Of a DNA stretch of 64,000 nucleotides, positions 49,568-61,464 are shown piece after piece (position 1 is the stretch's first letter; each line of letters starts with the position of its first letter). This DNA is from DATJKD01 sp963728295. GTDB lineage: Bacteria > Pseudomonadota > Gammaproteobacteria > Steroidobacterales > Steroidobacteraceae. Both the position numbers and the translations under genes were made by a program. A model generated the notes under the pieces. It was not told the origin of the DNA and did no database searches. It was given only the letters and a program-made list of their open reading frames with translations. The stretch covers positions 62,001-126,000 of the forward strand of contig CAVSKB010000005.1 of the NCBI GenBank assembly GCA_963728295.1. Direction: 5' to 3'.

Positions 49568-51295
49568 CTACGTGGCCGCGAAACGCGCCTTCGCCTTCCG
49601 CATGATCTCGATGAAGCGCGGATGGTCGCGCAGCGGGTCGAGGTCGGTGTCGTTGTCGAACCACATCAACATGCCCGGCGAGGCCTTGTCGATGAACCGG
49701 GAGCTCAGGTCCACCGCCGCATCGCGCTCCCCGAGACGCGCGAGCGCGCAGACGAAGTTGAAGTGCAGGATCGTGTTGTTCGGATCGACGAGCGTGCCGC
49801 GCTCGATCCACTCCTTCGCGCGCTCGGCTTCGCCGAGGATCGCGAGCAGCCCCGCTCCATATCCCAACGCGCGACCGTGGTCGGGTTCGGCGGCGATCAC
49901 CTTTTCGATCCGCGCCAGCGCGTGCTTGGCGGCCTCGCGCGCTCCTGCGTAATCGCCTTTGGCCTCATACAGCTGCGTGGCAAAGCTCGCCGCCATGAAC
50001 TCCGCTTCGATGGATGCGGCCGCCGCTTCAAAGTAGCGGATACCGTCGTCAAAGCGATGCAACGCCAGGCTGCACATCCCCGCGACCCGGTTGCCCTCGT
50101 ACGACTGGGGATCGAGCCGCAATGCCGCTTCGCACGCCTTCAAGGCTTCCTCGTAGCGGCCCGCGCCCTGGTGGACGGCACCCAGCGCGGCATGCGCATC
50201 TGCCAGCTTCGGATCCAGCCGGATTGCGTGGTTGGCGGCCTCCCGGCCGTCTTCCTCGCAGGCGCTGCGCCGGTGCATGTCCCATTGCGCGATCGCCATC
50301 GTCGCCCAGGGCGCCGCGTACGATGGGTCGAGCTCCACCGCCCGCTGGCACAGGCGCACGATGACTTCCTGGTGCCGCTCGTTGCCCATCACGCTGAACT
50401 GCCGCGCCATCAGGTAGAACTTGTACGCCTGCACGTTGGTCGTCGCGCGCTGCTCAAGCGCGCGCTTTTCTTCCGGCAGCAGCGTCAGCTTGAGCGCGGC
50501 GACAATCGCTTTCGAGATCTCGTCCTGCAGCGCGAAGATGTCGTTGAGATCCCGGTCGTAGCGCTCGCCCCAGACCTGCGCCTCGTTCGCCGCGTTGACG
50601 AGCTGCGCCGTGATCCGCACTCGTGCACCGGCTTTGCGGACGCTTCCGACGAGCACGTAGTTGGCCTTGGTTTGCCGGCCGATCTCGCTGACGCCGCCTT
50701 TCGCGCCCTTGAATGAAAACGCCATGTTGCGCGATACGATCGACAGCGCCGACACCTTGCCGAGATCGGTGATGACGTCTTCGGTGATGCCGTCCGAGAA
50801 ATACTCCTGCTCCGGATCACCGCTCATGTTGGCGAAGGGCAGCACGCAGATGCTGACTTCGGGCGCTTTGTGCTTGCTCGGCGCTCCGGTCGCCGATTTT
50901 CTGGGCGCGCCGAGCTTGGCTTCGAGCGCTTTGAAAAGTCCGCGGAAGGCGGCGCCCTGGCGGTCCTCGCCCCACTGATCGAGATCGGTCGTGTGCACGG
51001 CCCGAAAGTCGATCGGTAGCTTGGCGTTCTGAAACCGGACGGGAACGAGCACGCCGCGATCGGCGGCATCCCGCGCCTCGCCTCGCACCCATCGTGAATC
51101 GACCGACCCGGGCGTCCAGACGACGACAAGGGCTCGGGCACGCTCGAGCTCGCGTGAGATCAGCGAGTCAAACTCCTCGCCCGGCGTGATCTCCGGATCC
51201 CACCAGATAGACCAGCCTTCGGCTTCGAGCGCGGCAACGAGCGGCGCGACGAGGGCTTTGTCCTGTCGCGAGTACGAAACGAAAATATCGGCCAA
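49568..51295 (-). CDS. TIR domain-TolB-TPR protein
   Basis: 575 residues. Residues ~1-125 are a TIR domain: start ADIFVSYSRQDKALVAPLVA, BB-loop region WDPEITPGEEF, and SRWVRGEARDA with W-x3-E at the position of the NADase glutamate. Residues ~145-300 are a TolB-N-like domain (CVLPFANMSGDPEQEYFSDG, ANYVLVGSVRKAGARVRITA). From ~330 a TPR array extends to the end. The module without the TIR domain matches that in the 37224 regulator. TIR-TolB-TPR proteins are widespread; whether this one signals or degrades NAD is unknown. No immune-system partner genes are adjacent. Confidence 0.85.
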   Translation of the reverse strand: MADIFVSYSRQDKALVAPLVAALEAEGWSIWWDPEITPGEEFDSLISRELERARALVVVWTPGSVDSRWVRGEARDAADRGVLVPVRFQNAKLPIDFRAVHTTDLDQWGEDRQGAAFRGLFKALEAKLGAPRKSATGAPSKHKAPEVSICVLPFANMSGDPEQEYFSDGITEDVITDLGKVSALSIVSRNMAFSFKGAKGGVSEIGRQTKANYVLVGSVRKAGARVRITAQLVNAANEAQVWGERYDRDLNDIFALQDEISKAIVAALKLTLLPEEKRALEQRATTNVQAYKFYLMARQFSVMGNERHQEVIVRLCQRAVELDPSYAAPWATMAIAQWDMHRRSACEEDGREAANHAIRLDPKLADAHAALGAVHQGAGRYEEALKACEAALRLDPQSYEGNRVAGMCSLALHRFDDGIRYFEAAAASIEAEFMAASFATQLYEAKGDYAGAREAAKHALARIEKVIAAEPDHGRALGYGAGLLAILGEAERAKEWIERGTLVDPNNTILHFNFVCALARLGERDAAVDLSSRFIDKASPGMLMWFDNDTDLDPLRDHPRFIEIMRKAKARFAAT

Positions 51296-51367
51296 AATGC
51301 CCCCCAGTCACCCGGAAAGTACCTTAGCACACCTGCGAACCGCTCCTGAATCGCCCAGGTCGCGGAT

Positions 51368-52594
<1,227 letters not shown>

Positions 52595-52722
52595 GACAGC
52601 TTCTCCATGTTCAATGCCCTGTATACCGCTGCCAAGGTTGCGTGCGAGCACCCTCCGCAAGCGACATCCACCCGGCGGGTCCCCATTGACCCGCCGGGAC
52701 TTCTCCTCATGTGGCTGCGGAC

Positions 52723-53873
52723 TCAGCGTGCCGGCAGCTGGATCCTCACCACGTCCTTCAGCACGCCCTCGAGGCCACCGAACACGGTCATCTGACCGAT
52801 CTTCTCCGTGACCTTCTCGAGCGTCTCGAGCTCCTTCAGACGCATCAGCGTCGGGTTCTCCTCCATCAGCCGCGCGGTGTTGAGCAGCGAACGAGTCGCG
52901 GCCGTCTCCTCGCGGCGGTGGATGAGGTTCGCCTGTGCGCGCTTCTCCGCCTCGACCACCTGGTTGAGAATCGTCTTCATCTCACCCGGCAGAATGACGT
53001 CCTTCACGCCCACCGACTTCACCGCGACACCCTGGCCCTCCAGGCGCGTCGCCACCGTTGCGCTGATCTCGTCGTCGAGCCCGCCCTTGTCGCCCAGCAG
53101 CTCCTCGAGCGTGCGACCGCTCACGGCCGCGCGCAGCGCGAACTGCAGCTCCTTGTAGACAGCCTCGACGATGTTGGTCACCGCTGCGCGCGCCCGCACC
53201 GCATCCAGCACCTGCCAGAGCGCAGTCAGGTTCACGCGCAGGCTCACCTTGTCGCGGGTCAGGATCTCCTGGCCCGTGACCTCCATCGCCTGCACGCGTC
53301 GATCCACGAGCTCGGTCTTGAGCGCGCGCTGGTACTTCCAGAACGCGTGCAGACCCGGCTCGAGGACGCGGGCGAACTCACCGTCCACGATGAGCAGGCC
53401 CATCGACGTATCCGGCACCTCGACCGCGCGCAATGGCATCTGCCACCTGCGAGCCGAGCGGCTGCTTCGCACGCACGAGCAGCTGCGCAAGCGCGCGCGG
53501 CAGCTCGAACTGCTCGGTCAGGTCGTAGCGCTCGACGCGCACGTCCACCGGGCCCTTCCAGTACAGCTGGCGCTGACCCGGTGCCAGCACGCCCGCCACA
53601 CGGCCCTGCTTGTAGACGACACCCGCCTCGCGATCCGCAGAGCTCCACGATCTCGAAGTGCCGCTCGATCGTCGCGCGGGCCTCCTTCACAAGGAAGTCG
53701 ATCCGCGGGTGCTCGAATTCCGGCACCGTGAGGTCATAGACCTGCACGTCGATCCGCGCGAACGGACCGGTGAGCCAATGCACGCCCGGCTCGAGAATGG
53801 TCTCGAAGCTCCGGTTACGGAATACGAGACCGCGCTCGTGCCGGGCGATGGTGATTCGCTTGAAACCAAGCAT
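52723..53873 (-). CDS. Slipin-family SPFH protein, two frameshifts
   Basis: From the ATG at 53873 (AGGAGG eight bases upstream, so expression is likely strong) the joined frames give ~383 residues. The first part (TIARHERGLVFRNRSFETIL, then EPGVHWLTGPFARIDVQVYD) and the second (QVLDAVRARAAVTNIVEAVY, RLEGQGVAVKSVGVKDVILP, EAEKRAQANLIHRREETAAT) are the two SPFH halves seen in slipins linked to RtcB. The end KDVVRIQLPAR is typical. Breaks near 53640 and 53430 each vanish if one base is removed. No membrane helix is evident at the start. Probably co-transcribed with rtcB, which it precedes. Confidence 0.8.
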
Positions 53874-54219
53874 TTTCCTGTCCTCCTTACTGTTCCATCG
53901 CCTCGTTACACTCACTCAACCCTGCGCACACCCGTGCGCAGAGATTCTCCAGATAGGTCGAGGTGCGCCCCACGCCCGCTCGCGGGCCGGAGGGGTCACG
54001 ACGCCTCGAGCCGAAGCGTCGCCTCGCTGTCGCGCGGTCCCGCGCAGGGCAACCGCACGCCCCACGGGGCGTTTGCCTCGGCGCTCCGCGTCGCTCGCCC
54101 GACGACACATGGCGTCGCGCGCGCTGCATCTCCGGGCTCGAAGCGCCGGAGATGCCGGGAGGCACCTCGATGCGGGACTCGTCTCCCGCTCACTGTCATC
54201 AACGACAACCACTTGCTGG
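53874..54219 (-). other. Hairpin-rich non-coding region between the tRNA and slipin
   Basis: No ORF is credible in 346 bases. It holds a series of near-perfect stems: 53922-53941 (8 bp, four-base loop), 53974-53987 (6 bp), 53999-54021, 54057-54072 (7 bp) with outer arms at 54048-54052/54073-54077, 54126-54155 (10 bp, ten-base loop) and 54172-54189 (6 bp). The first lies in the slipin 5' leader. The density suggests folded RNA, either a leader of slipin-rtcB or a tail of the tRNA transcript; no T-run terminator follows. Confidence 0.5.
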
Positions 54220-54295
54220 TGGCTGCAAGCGCGGGAGTCGAACCCGCGACAAACGGCGTCTTAGACCGTTGCTCTACCCACTGAGCTAGCTTGCT
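54220..54295 (-). tRNA. Abnormal tRNA: anticodon AAG, short variable loop, encoded CCA
   Basis: A cloverleaf can be drawn on the minus strand. Acceptor AGCAAGC / GCTTGCA leaves an A1-A72 mismatch; the D-stem is GCTC/GAGC; the anticodon stem ACGGT/GCCGT encloses loop CTAAGAC (U33, anticodon AAG, A37); the variable loop is five bases (TTGTC); the T-stem GCGGG/CCCGC has loop TTCGACT; discriminator G73 and CCA are encoded. AAG reads Leu codons, yet bacterial tRNA-Leu has a long variable arm. It may therefore be a tRNA-like RNA rather than a translating tRNA. It belongs to a transcript from the promoter at 54705. Confidence 0.75.
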
Positions 54296-54704
54296 GTGGT
54301 TCGTGCCTGCCCCCAGGTGCGGTACACGCCATCCCCAGCCCATCGGCGGAATCGCGTGCCAGCCGGGACTCACGAGCCCGGACCGCTGCACCTCGGGTCA
54401 TCGACACAGACCTCCGTACGGTGCGCCGCTTGCGCGACGCACCGAATCCTTCGTTCCGGTTTCGTTCGAGTTCCGGGGCCCCGAAACGACGAGGCCCCGG
54501 TGGGCAGCTGCCGACCGGGGCCTCGGAGAGGATTCACCGGTGGGCTGCTGCACGAGCACGCCCACCCGGAACGAGCAGGGCTAACTCGTCATGTCACCAA
54601 CACGCGCAAGCACGTCTGCGCGCACGCACGGGAGCGAGGCTCCTTCGTGCGCAAGCGGAAATGCCGCGGAAAAATGCCTGGATGCGTTGTTCATAGGGGC
54701 GCGC
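54296..54704 (-). other. About 400-base untranslated leader upstream of the tRNA, with large hairpins
   Basis: No credible gene. It begins with a GC-rich start region and includes an 11-bp perfect inverted repeat at 54491-54524 (GAGGCCCCGGT ... ACCGGGGCCTC, with a second palindrome in its loop) and a hairpin at 54419-54444. The large stem resembles an attenuator or terminator but lacks a T-run. It could be a separate small RNA processed away from the tRNA, or a tRNA-like RNA partner as in Y RNAs; this is inference from structure and context. Confidence 0.45.
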
Positions 54705-54732
54705 ACTCTACGCTCAAAAAACAGGCTGTCAA
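54705..54732 (-). promoter_or_regulatory. Strong sigma-70 promoter driving the tRNA transcript
   Basis: On the minus strand TTGACA (54732-54727) and TAGAGT (54710-54705) with a 16-base spacer, followed by a GC-rich discriminator (GCGCGCCCC) typical of stringently controlled stable-RNA promoters. It lies just after the 3' end of the GNAT gene, so it can only serve the non-coding/slipin/rtcB side. Confidence 0.65.
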
Positions 54733-54741
54733 GGGAAAACC

Positions 54742-55236
54742 CTAGAAATGCCGATAAACACAGTGAGGCCCATAACTCGCCAACTCGATCGTGCCGTCGT
54801 ACACCGCACCCAACCGCTTCGCCAACCGTATCGAGGGCGCGTTGCGTGGATCGATGTAGCTCACCAATGAGCTGGCATGCAGAGTCTCGCGTGCATGCCC
54901 TATGCACCCCAGGCACGCCTCGTGTGCGTAGCCCTTTCCCTGGTGCTCCTTTACGAACCAGTAGCCAAGCTCGAGCTCCGGCCAGCCGGGCGATTGCCAT
55001 AGACCCGCACAGCCAACGAAAACGTTGGTGTCCTTTTCATCGACGGCCCAGTATCCAAACCCCTTGAGCTGCCAATGGCCCGCCTGCAGGGCCATGTGGC
55101 GCCATGCCTGATCCGGGTCCTTCTTTCCGCCGACGTATCTGGCGTTGTCTTCGTCCGCGTAGTAGCGCGCGAAGTTATCGAAGTCGCCTTCTTTCCACTG
55201 GCGCAGTTTCAGGCGCGCGGTTTCGATTGAATCCAT
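54742..55236 (-). CDS. GNAT-family N-acetyltransferase (RimJ/RimL type)
   Basis: 164 residues from the ATG at 55236 (AAGGGAG upstream). It has the RimJ/RimL order: ETARLKLRQWKEGDF, then GYWAVDEKDTNVFVGCAGLW, LELGYWFVKEHQGKGYAHEA (with the acetyl-CoA Q/R-x-x-G-x-G/A site in EHQGKGYA) and IDPRNAPSIRLAKRLGA. It acetylates an amino group of a protein, amino acid or small molecule; the substrate is unknown. Confidence 0.9.
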   Translation of the reverse strand: MDSIETARLKLRQWKEGDFDNFARYYADEDNARYVGGKKDPDQAWRHMALQAGHWQLKGFGYWAVDEKDTNVFVGCAGLWQSPGWPELELGYWFVKEHQGKGYAHEACLGCIGHARETLHASSLVSYIDPRNAPSIRLAKRLGAVYDGTIELASYGPHCVYRHF

Positions 55237-55407
55237 CGTTGCTCCCTTCGAGGCAACGCCACAGATCCCGAGGTCACGACAAACCTTTGCACTGCACCAG
55301 GTAGTACTCGCCGCGCTTGGTGAGCTCGAGATCGATACCCGGCGCAGTCTATCGGCTTTCCTCGCCACCATCTTCCGTCGAGCCCTTGGAGGAGCCAGAA
55401 TCCGCCT

Positions 55408-55791
55408 ATGCCCACGGGAAGAAAGAAGGCCGGTCCCGACCTCGGACGCCTCGATCGAACGGTCGCCGACGCGCGTCGCGCCCACGATGAGCGCCAGCTG
55501 AGCTACCGCGGCCAGGCGTTGAAACTGTACCCCTGGATCTGCGGGCGCTGCGCGCGTGAGTTCGACCACACCAACGTGCGCGAGCTCACCGTCCACCACA
55601 AGGACCACAACCACGACAACAACCCGACCGACGGCAGCAACTGGGAGCTGCTTTGCATCTACTGCCACGACAACGAGCATCAGCGGCAGCTGGATCAGCC
55701 AGGCGCACACGCCGGACGCACGGAAGGCACGCCGCAGGCAACTCACACGCCGTTCGCCGACCTCGCGTCGCTGCTCAAGAAGGATGACTAG
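55408..55791 (+). CDS. yajD: YajD-family HNH nuclease
   Basis: 127 residues. It has paired zinc-finger-like cysteines (CGRCAREF and LLCIYCHDNEH) around the HNH core LTVHHKDHNHDNNPTDGSNW, as in YajD-type single-domain HNH proteins. Length fits YajD (~115). A ~125-residue helical surround is not needed. Cellular role is unknown; not linked to a phage or restriction operon here. Confidence 0.9.
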   Translation: MPTGRKKAGPDLGRLDRTVADARRAHDERQLSYRGQALKLYPWICGRCAREFDHTNVRELTVHHKDHNHDNNPTDGSNWELLCIYCHDNEHQRQLDQPGAHAGRTEGTPQATHTPFADLASLLKKDD

Positions 55792-55795
55792 TCGA

Positions 55796-58444
<2,649 letters not shown>

Positions 58445-58577
58445 GCGTCTGCCCTATGGGCCCAATGTCGCAGGATAACAGCTCGGGTTGCAGATCGCCG
58501 TCGGCAGGTTCAGTCTGCAAGCCCCGCAAGGAGCCCGACGCCGAGTTGGTCGGACGCGGGGAAACAGGGAGGCAGCC

Positions 58578-59153
58578 ATGCAGATCACGGACATTCTCGG
58601 TCAGATCGGCGGGATCCAGTCGGTAGCACGCGAACTCGGCGTCAGCGAGACGCAGGCGGCGAGCGGGGCAAACGCGCTGATCCCGGCGATACTCGGTGGC
58701 CTCAAGAAACAGGCACGCGCGCAGCCCGCGGGGCTCGACGGCCTCGTCGGCATGCTGGGCGGTCTCGGCGGCGGCGGATTACTGGACGATGTGCTCGGGC
58801 CCCAGCCAACGAGCCTGAACCGTGGCAACGACGTCCTCGGGCAGATCTTCGGCTCCAAGGACGTGAGCCGCACGGTCGCGCAGAACGCAGCCACGCGGAC
58901 CGGACTAGACCCGTCGCTGCTCAAGAAGATGCTGCCGATGCTTGCAATGCTGGTCGCTGGTTACATGGCGAAGCAAGGCCGTGCATCGGCGCCGCAGCCG
59001 CAGATGGGCGGCGGATTGGGCGACGTGCTGGCGGGCCTCGTTGGCGGCGGCCAGGGCGGCGGAGCGGGTCTCGCCTCGATGCTCGATCTCGACGGCGACG
59101 GCAATCCGCTGGACGACATACTCGGCATGGCAGGGAAGCTCACCCGCGGTTGA
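58578..59153 (+). CDS. DUF937 protein
   Basis: 191 residues from the ATG at 58578 (AGGGAGG upstream). Start MQITDILGQIGGIQSVAREL, then GVSETQAASGANALIPAILG, and a Gly-rich end with DLDGDGNPLDDILGMAGKLT. This is the usual DUF937 layout, with the C-terminal DGDGNPLDDI motif that resembles a calcium-binding loop. No signal peptide. Function unknown. Confidence 0.85.
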   Translation: MQITDILGQIGGIQSVARELGVSETQAASGANALIPAILGGLKKQARAQPAGLDGLVGMLGGLGGGGLLDDVLGPQPTSLNRGNDVLGQIFGSKDVSRTVAQNAATRTGLDPSLLKKMLPMLAMLVAGYMAKQGRASAPQPQMGGGLGDVLAGLVGGGQGGGAGLASMLDLDGDGNPLDDILGMAGKLTRG

Positions 59154-60628
59154 GCGCGGCTGGCAGGACGACCTCAGATGCCCCGCCATCGGCTTTACCG
59201 TGCCTGCCGGCTGCGCGTCGGCCCAGTGGAAGAACTTCAGGTAGTTCGCGATCTCCTCGTCTGACAGGTTCTGGTTCGGCATCGGGACGTCGTTCCATTC
59301 CTTCAGCAGCGACTGCGCCTCGGCGTCCGTCTCGAGCATCTTCTCCGGTGCCTTAAGCCAGCGCGTGAGCCATGCGTCGCTGCGCTTCTTCGTCACGCCG
59401 GCGAGGTCCGGACCGAGCTTTGGCCCCTGTCCGATCGAATGGCAGGCGAGACACTTGCTCTCGAAATCGAGCTTGCCCTTCTGCGCCGCCGGATCGGTGG
59501 GCATCGCGGTGGCCGGGAAGTTGTGGTGCTCGAGCTCGGCTCGCTCTCGGCTTCACTTCGGTCGAGATCAGACCGATCGCGCCCTGCGACGCATTCGCGA
59601 AGTGGTGGTCGACCATGATGTAGGAGCCCGCTTCGGGAATGACGAACTCCACGATGGCGCTGTTCGACGAGCCGAGCAGCACCGTCTGCATGCCACGGAA
59701 CTGGTTGTCGGGGTTTCCTTCGAACCAGACGCGGTCGAGGATCGTGCCGACGACGTGAAAGCTCGAGGTCCTGCTCGGCCCGACGTTCAGCACGAACAGC
59801 CGCACACGCTCGCCGGGCTTCGCCTCGAGCGGGTTCGCGACCATGCCGTTGTGCACGCCGTTGAACACCGTGTGCGTGGGCTGCGCGGCGCGCAGGCGCT
59901 CCGGGTCGAGCACATGAAGGGGCGCCCCGTCGACCTTGCGATCGCCTGGGTCCGGCCGTGCATAGAACTCGCTCTGCACGATCGCGTACTCGCGATCGAC
60001 CTTGGTCGGGTAACCGTCCCGCGGCTCGACGATCATCATCCCGTACATGCCCGAGGCGATGTGCTCGAGGATCATCGGCGTGCCGCAGTGGTACATGAAG
60101 ACGCCCGGATAGTTGAGCGTGAACTCGAAGGTGATCGTCTGTCCGGGTGCGATCGAGCGGTACTTGTCCTGGGGCGAGACCATCGCGGAATGGAAATCCA
60201 TCGAATGCATCATCGGCGCGTCGGTCACGCGCAGCGCCGGCACCGGCTCGTCGCTGCGGTTTGTCATCGTGAAGCGGATCCGGTCGCCCACGCGCGCACG
60301 GATTGCCGGGCCGGGCACCTGGTCGCCGAATGTCCAGGCGCTGTATTTCAGACCCGGTGCGATTTCGATGATCTTGTGGGTGGTGTCGAGGCGCACGTCC
60401 TTGACCTGCGCGGGATCGAGCGAGTTCAGCCGCGCGCCCGGGTTGAGCGAAGGCCCGCTCGAGAAGGCGCCCGTGTGCCGTTCGCTCGTAACGCGGGCCG
60501 GCGGCGACCTGAACTCCATCTGCGCCGGATCGTAGTTGTCCTTCGGCGCGTCAGGTGCGCGCGCGCCGCAGGCGGCGAGCTCCGCCACCGAGATCAGCAG
60601 GCAACTCAAAGTGGAGACTCTTGAGCAT
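58905..60628 (-). CDS. nirK: Copper nitrite reductase (NirK) with C-terminal cytochrome c domain, frameshifted
   Basis: Start: an ATG at 60628 (GGGAGG upstream) then one extra base near 60613, giving LKSLTLSCLLISVAELAAC (lipobox). The two-cupredoxin core has PMMHSMDFHSA (type-1 His, Asp, type-2 His), FMYHCGTPMILEHIASGMYG (type-2 His, type-1 Cys, His, Met), PTHTVFNG and SSFHVVGT (last type-2 His). After another extra base near 59540 a cytochrome c tail follows: KCLACHSIG (CxxCH), KLGPDLAGV and a likely axial Met in NDVPMPNQNLSDEE. This is the three-domain NirK type known from Ralstonia pickettii. The frame runs on to 58905, but the natural end is probably near 59160. Confidence 0.8.
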
Positions 60629-60690
60629 CGATCTCGCCTCCCGCCATCATGCAAGTAGAGCCGCGTCAGAAGGCTGCGAATCTGCCGTGG

Positions 60691-61407
60691 TCAAGGCGCG
60701 AGCCCGAGCTCCTTTCGCAGTTGCGACGCCGTGAGGAGCCTGGTGTAGACCTTCGTGCCGACGTCGAACTCTTTGGCGCGCGACAGCGGTCCGACGACTA
60801 CCGGGTCGAAGCCCGCGTCTCTCACCAGGCGCTCCGCGACGGCGAGTGCCTCCGCGTCGTCGCCGGCGAGCGGGATGGCCACGCGCTCACCCTTGCGGTG
60901 CGCCTCGCTCTGAAGATCGTTGGAGTTGATCGCATTGAACGCGCGCACGAGGCGCGTGCCCGGTAGGAATTCGGCGGACGCCACCCCGGTGCCCTTGCGG
61001 CGAGCCTCCTCCGCCATCGCACCATCGCGCTGGGGATAGGGGTTGCCGGTGTCGAGCACGATCTTGCCCGCCAACTCGCTCCTCAGATCGCGCCCGATCT
61101 GCGGCGTGGCCATGTAGGGAACCGAGACCAGTACCACCTCGCCGAATGCGGCCGCCTCGCGCGGCATACCGACGCGCACCTTGGGCCCCAGCGAGCGTGC
61201 GAGCTCCTTGAGCTCCTCCGGATGGCGCGAGGAGATGACGAGCTCGTGACCGGCCTTTGCCCAGAGCGTGGCGAGGTTGCCGCCGATGTGACCGGTCCCG
61301 ATCACGCCGATCTTGAGCGGAGCCTTGTCGGCCGCGCGGGCGGCGGAATACGGCAACGCGCAGACGATGACGGCGAGAACCGTCGCCGCGAATCGAAACG
61401 GTCGCAA
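60691..61407 (-). CDS. Exported NADPH/F420-dependent-type oxidoreductase
   Basis: 238 residues from a TTG at 61407; an upstream ATG at 61456 in a one-base-shifted frame (TNPDKRIRRPSPT) may be the true start. The N-terminus is a signal peptide (VLAVIVCALPYSAARA). The body is the NADP-binding fold with the GVIGTGHIGGNLA loop, as in F420-dependent NADP oxidoreductase-like proteins, then GNPYPQRDGAMAEEARR and a C-terminal helix. Export of this normally cytoplasmic fold is unusual. It lies between the berberine-bridge gene and nirK on one strand, so the three may be an operon. Confidence 0.75.
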   Translation of the reverse strand: MRPFRFAATVLAVIVCALPYSAARAADKAPLKIGVIGTGHIGGNLATLWAKAGHELVISSRHPEELKELARSLGPKVRVGMPREAAAFGEVVLVSVPYMATPQIGRDLRSELAGKIVLDTGNPYPQRDGAMAEEARRKGTGVASAEFLPGTRLVRAFNAINSNDLQSEAHRKGERVAIPLAGDDAEALAVAERLVRDAGFDPVVVGPLSRAKEFDVGTKVYTRLLTASQLRKELGLAP

Positions 61408-61464
61408 CCCTGGTCGGCGACGGTCGCCGAATCCGTTTATCCGGGTTCGTCATCATTGCACACC

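Noticed and set aside
54220..54295. tmRNA (ssrA) 3' end
   Set aside because: A complete tRNA cloverleaf with anticodon arm is present, and the upstream region lacks the tmRNA 5' acceptor half and tag reading frame.
54491..54524. Rho-independent terminator of the tRNA leader
   Set aside because: The stem is strong but has no T-run on either strand and lies upstream of the tRNA; kept as a structural hairpin only.
54591..55067. Plus-strand 158-codon ORF downstream of the tRNA region
   Set aside because: It crosses the strong minus promoter and is antisense to the GNAT gene; Arg/Ser/Pro-rich with no motif.
55408..55791. HNH gene as part of a mobile intron or restriction system
   Set aside because: It is a stand-alone YajD-type protein with no intron, integes or methyltransferase partner nearby.
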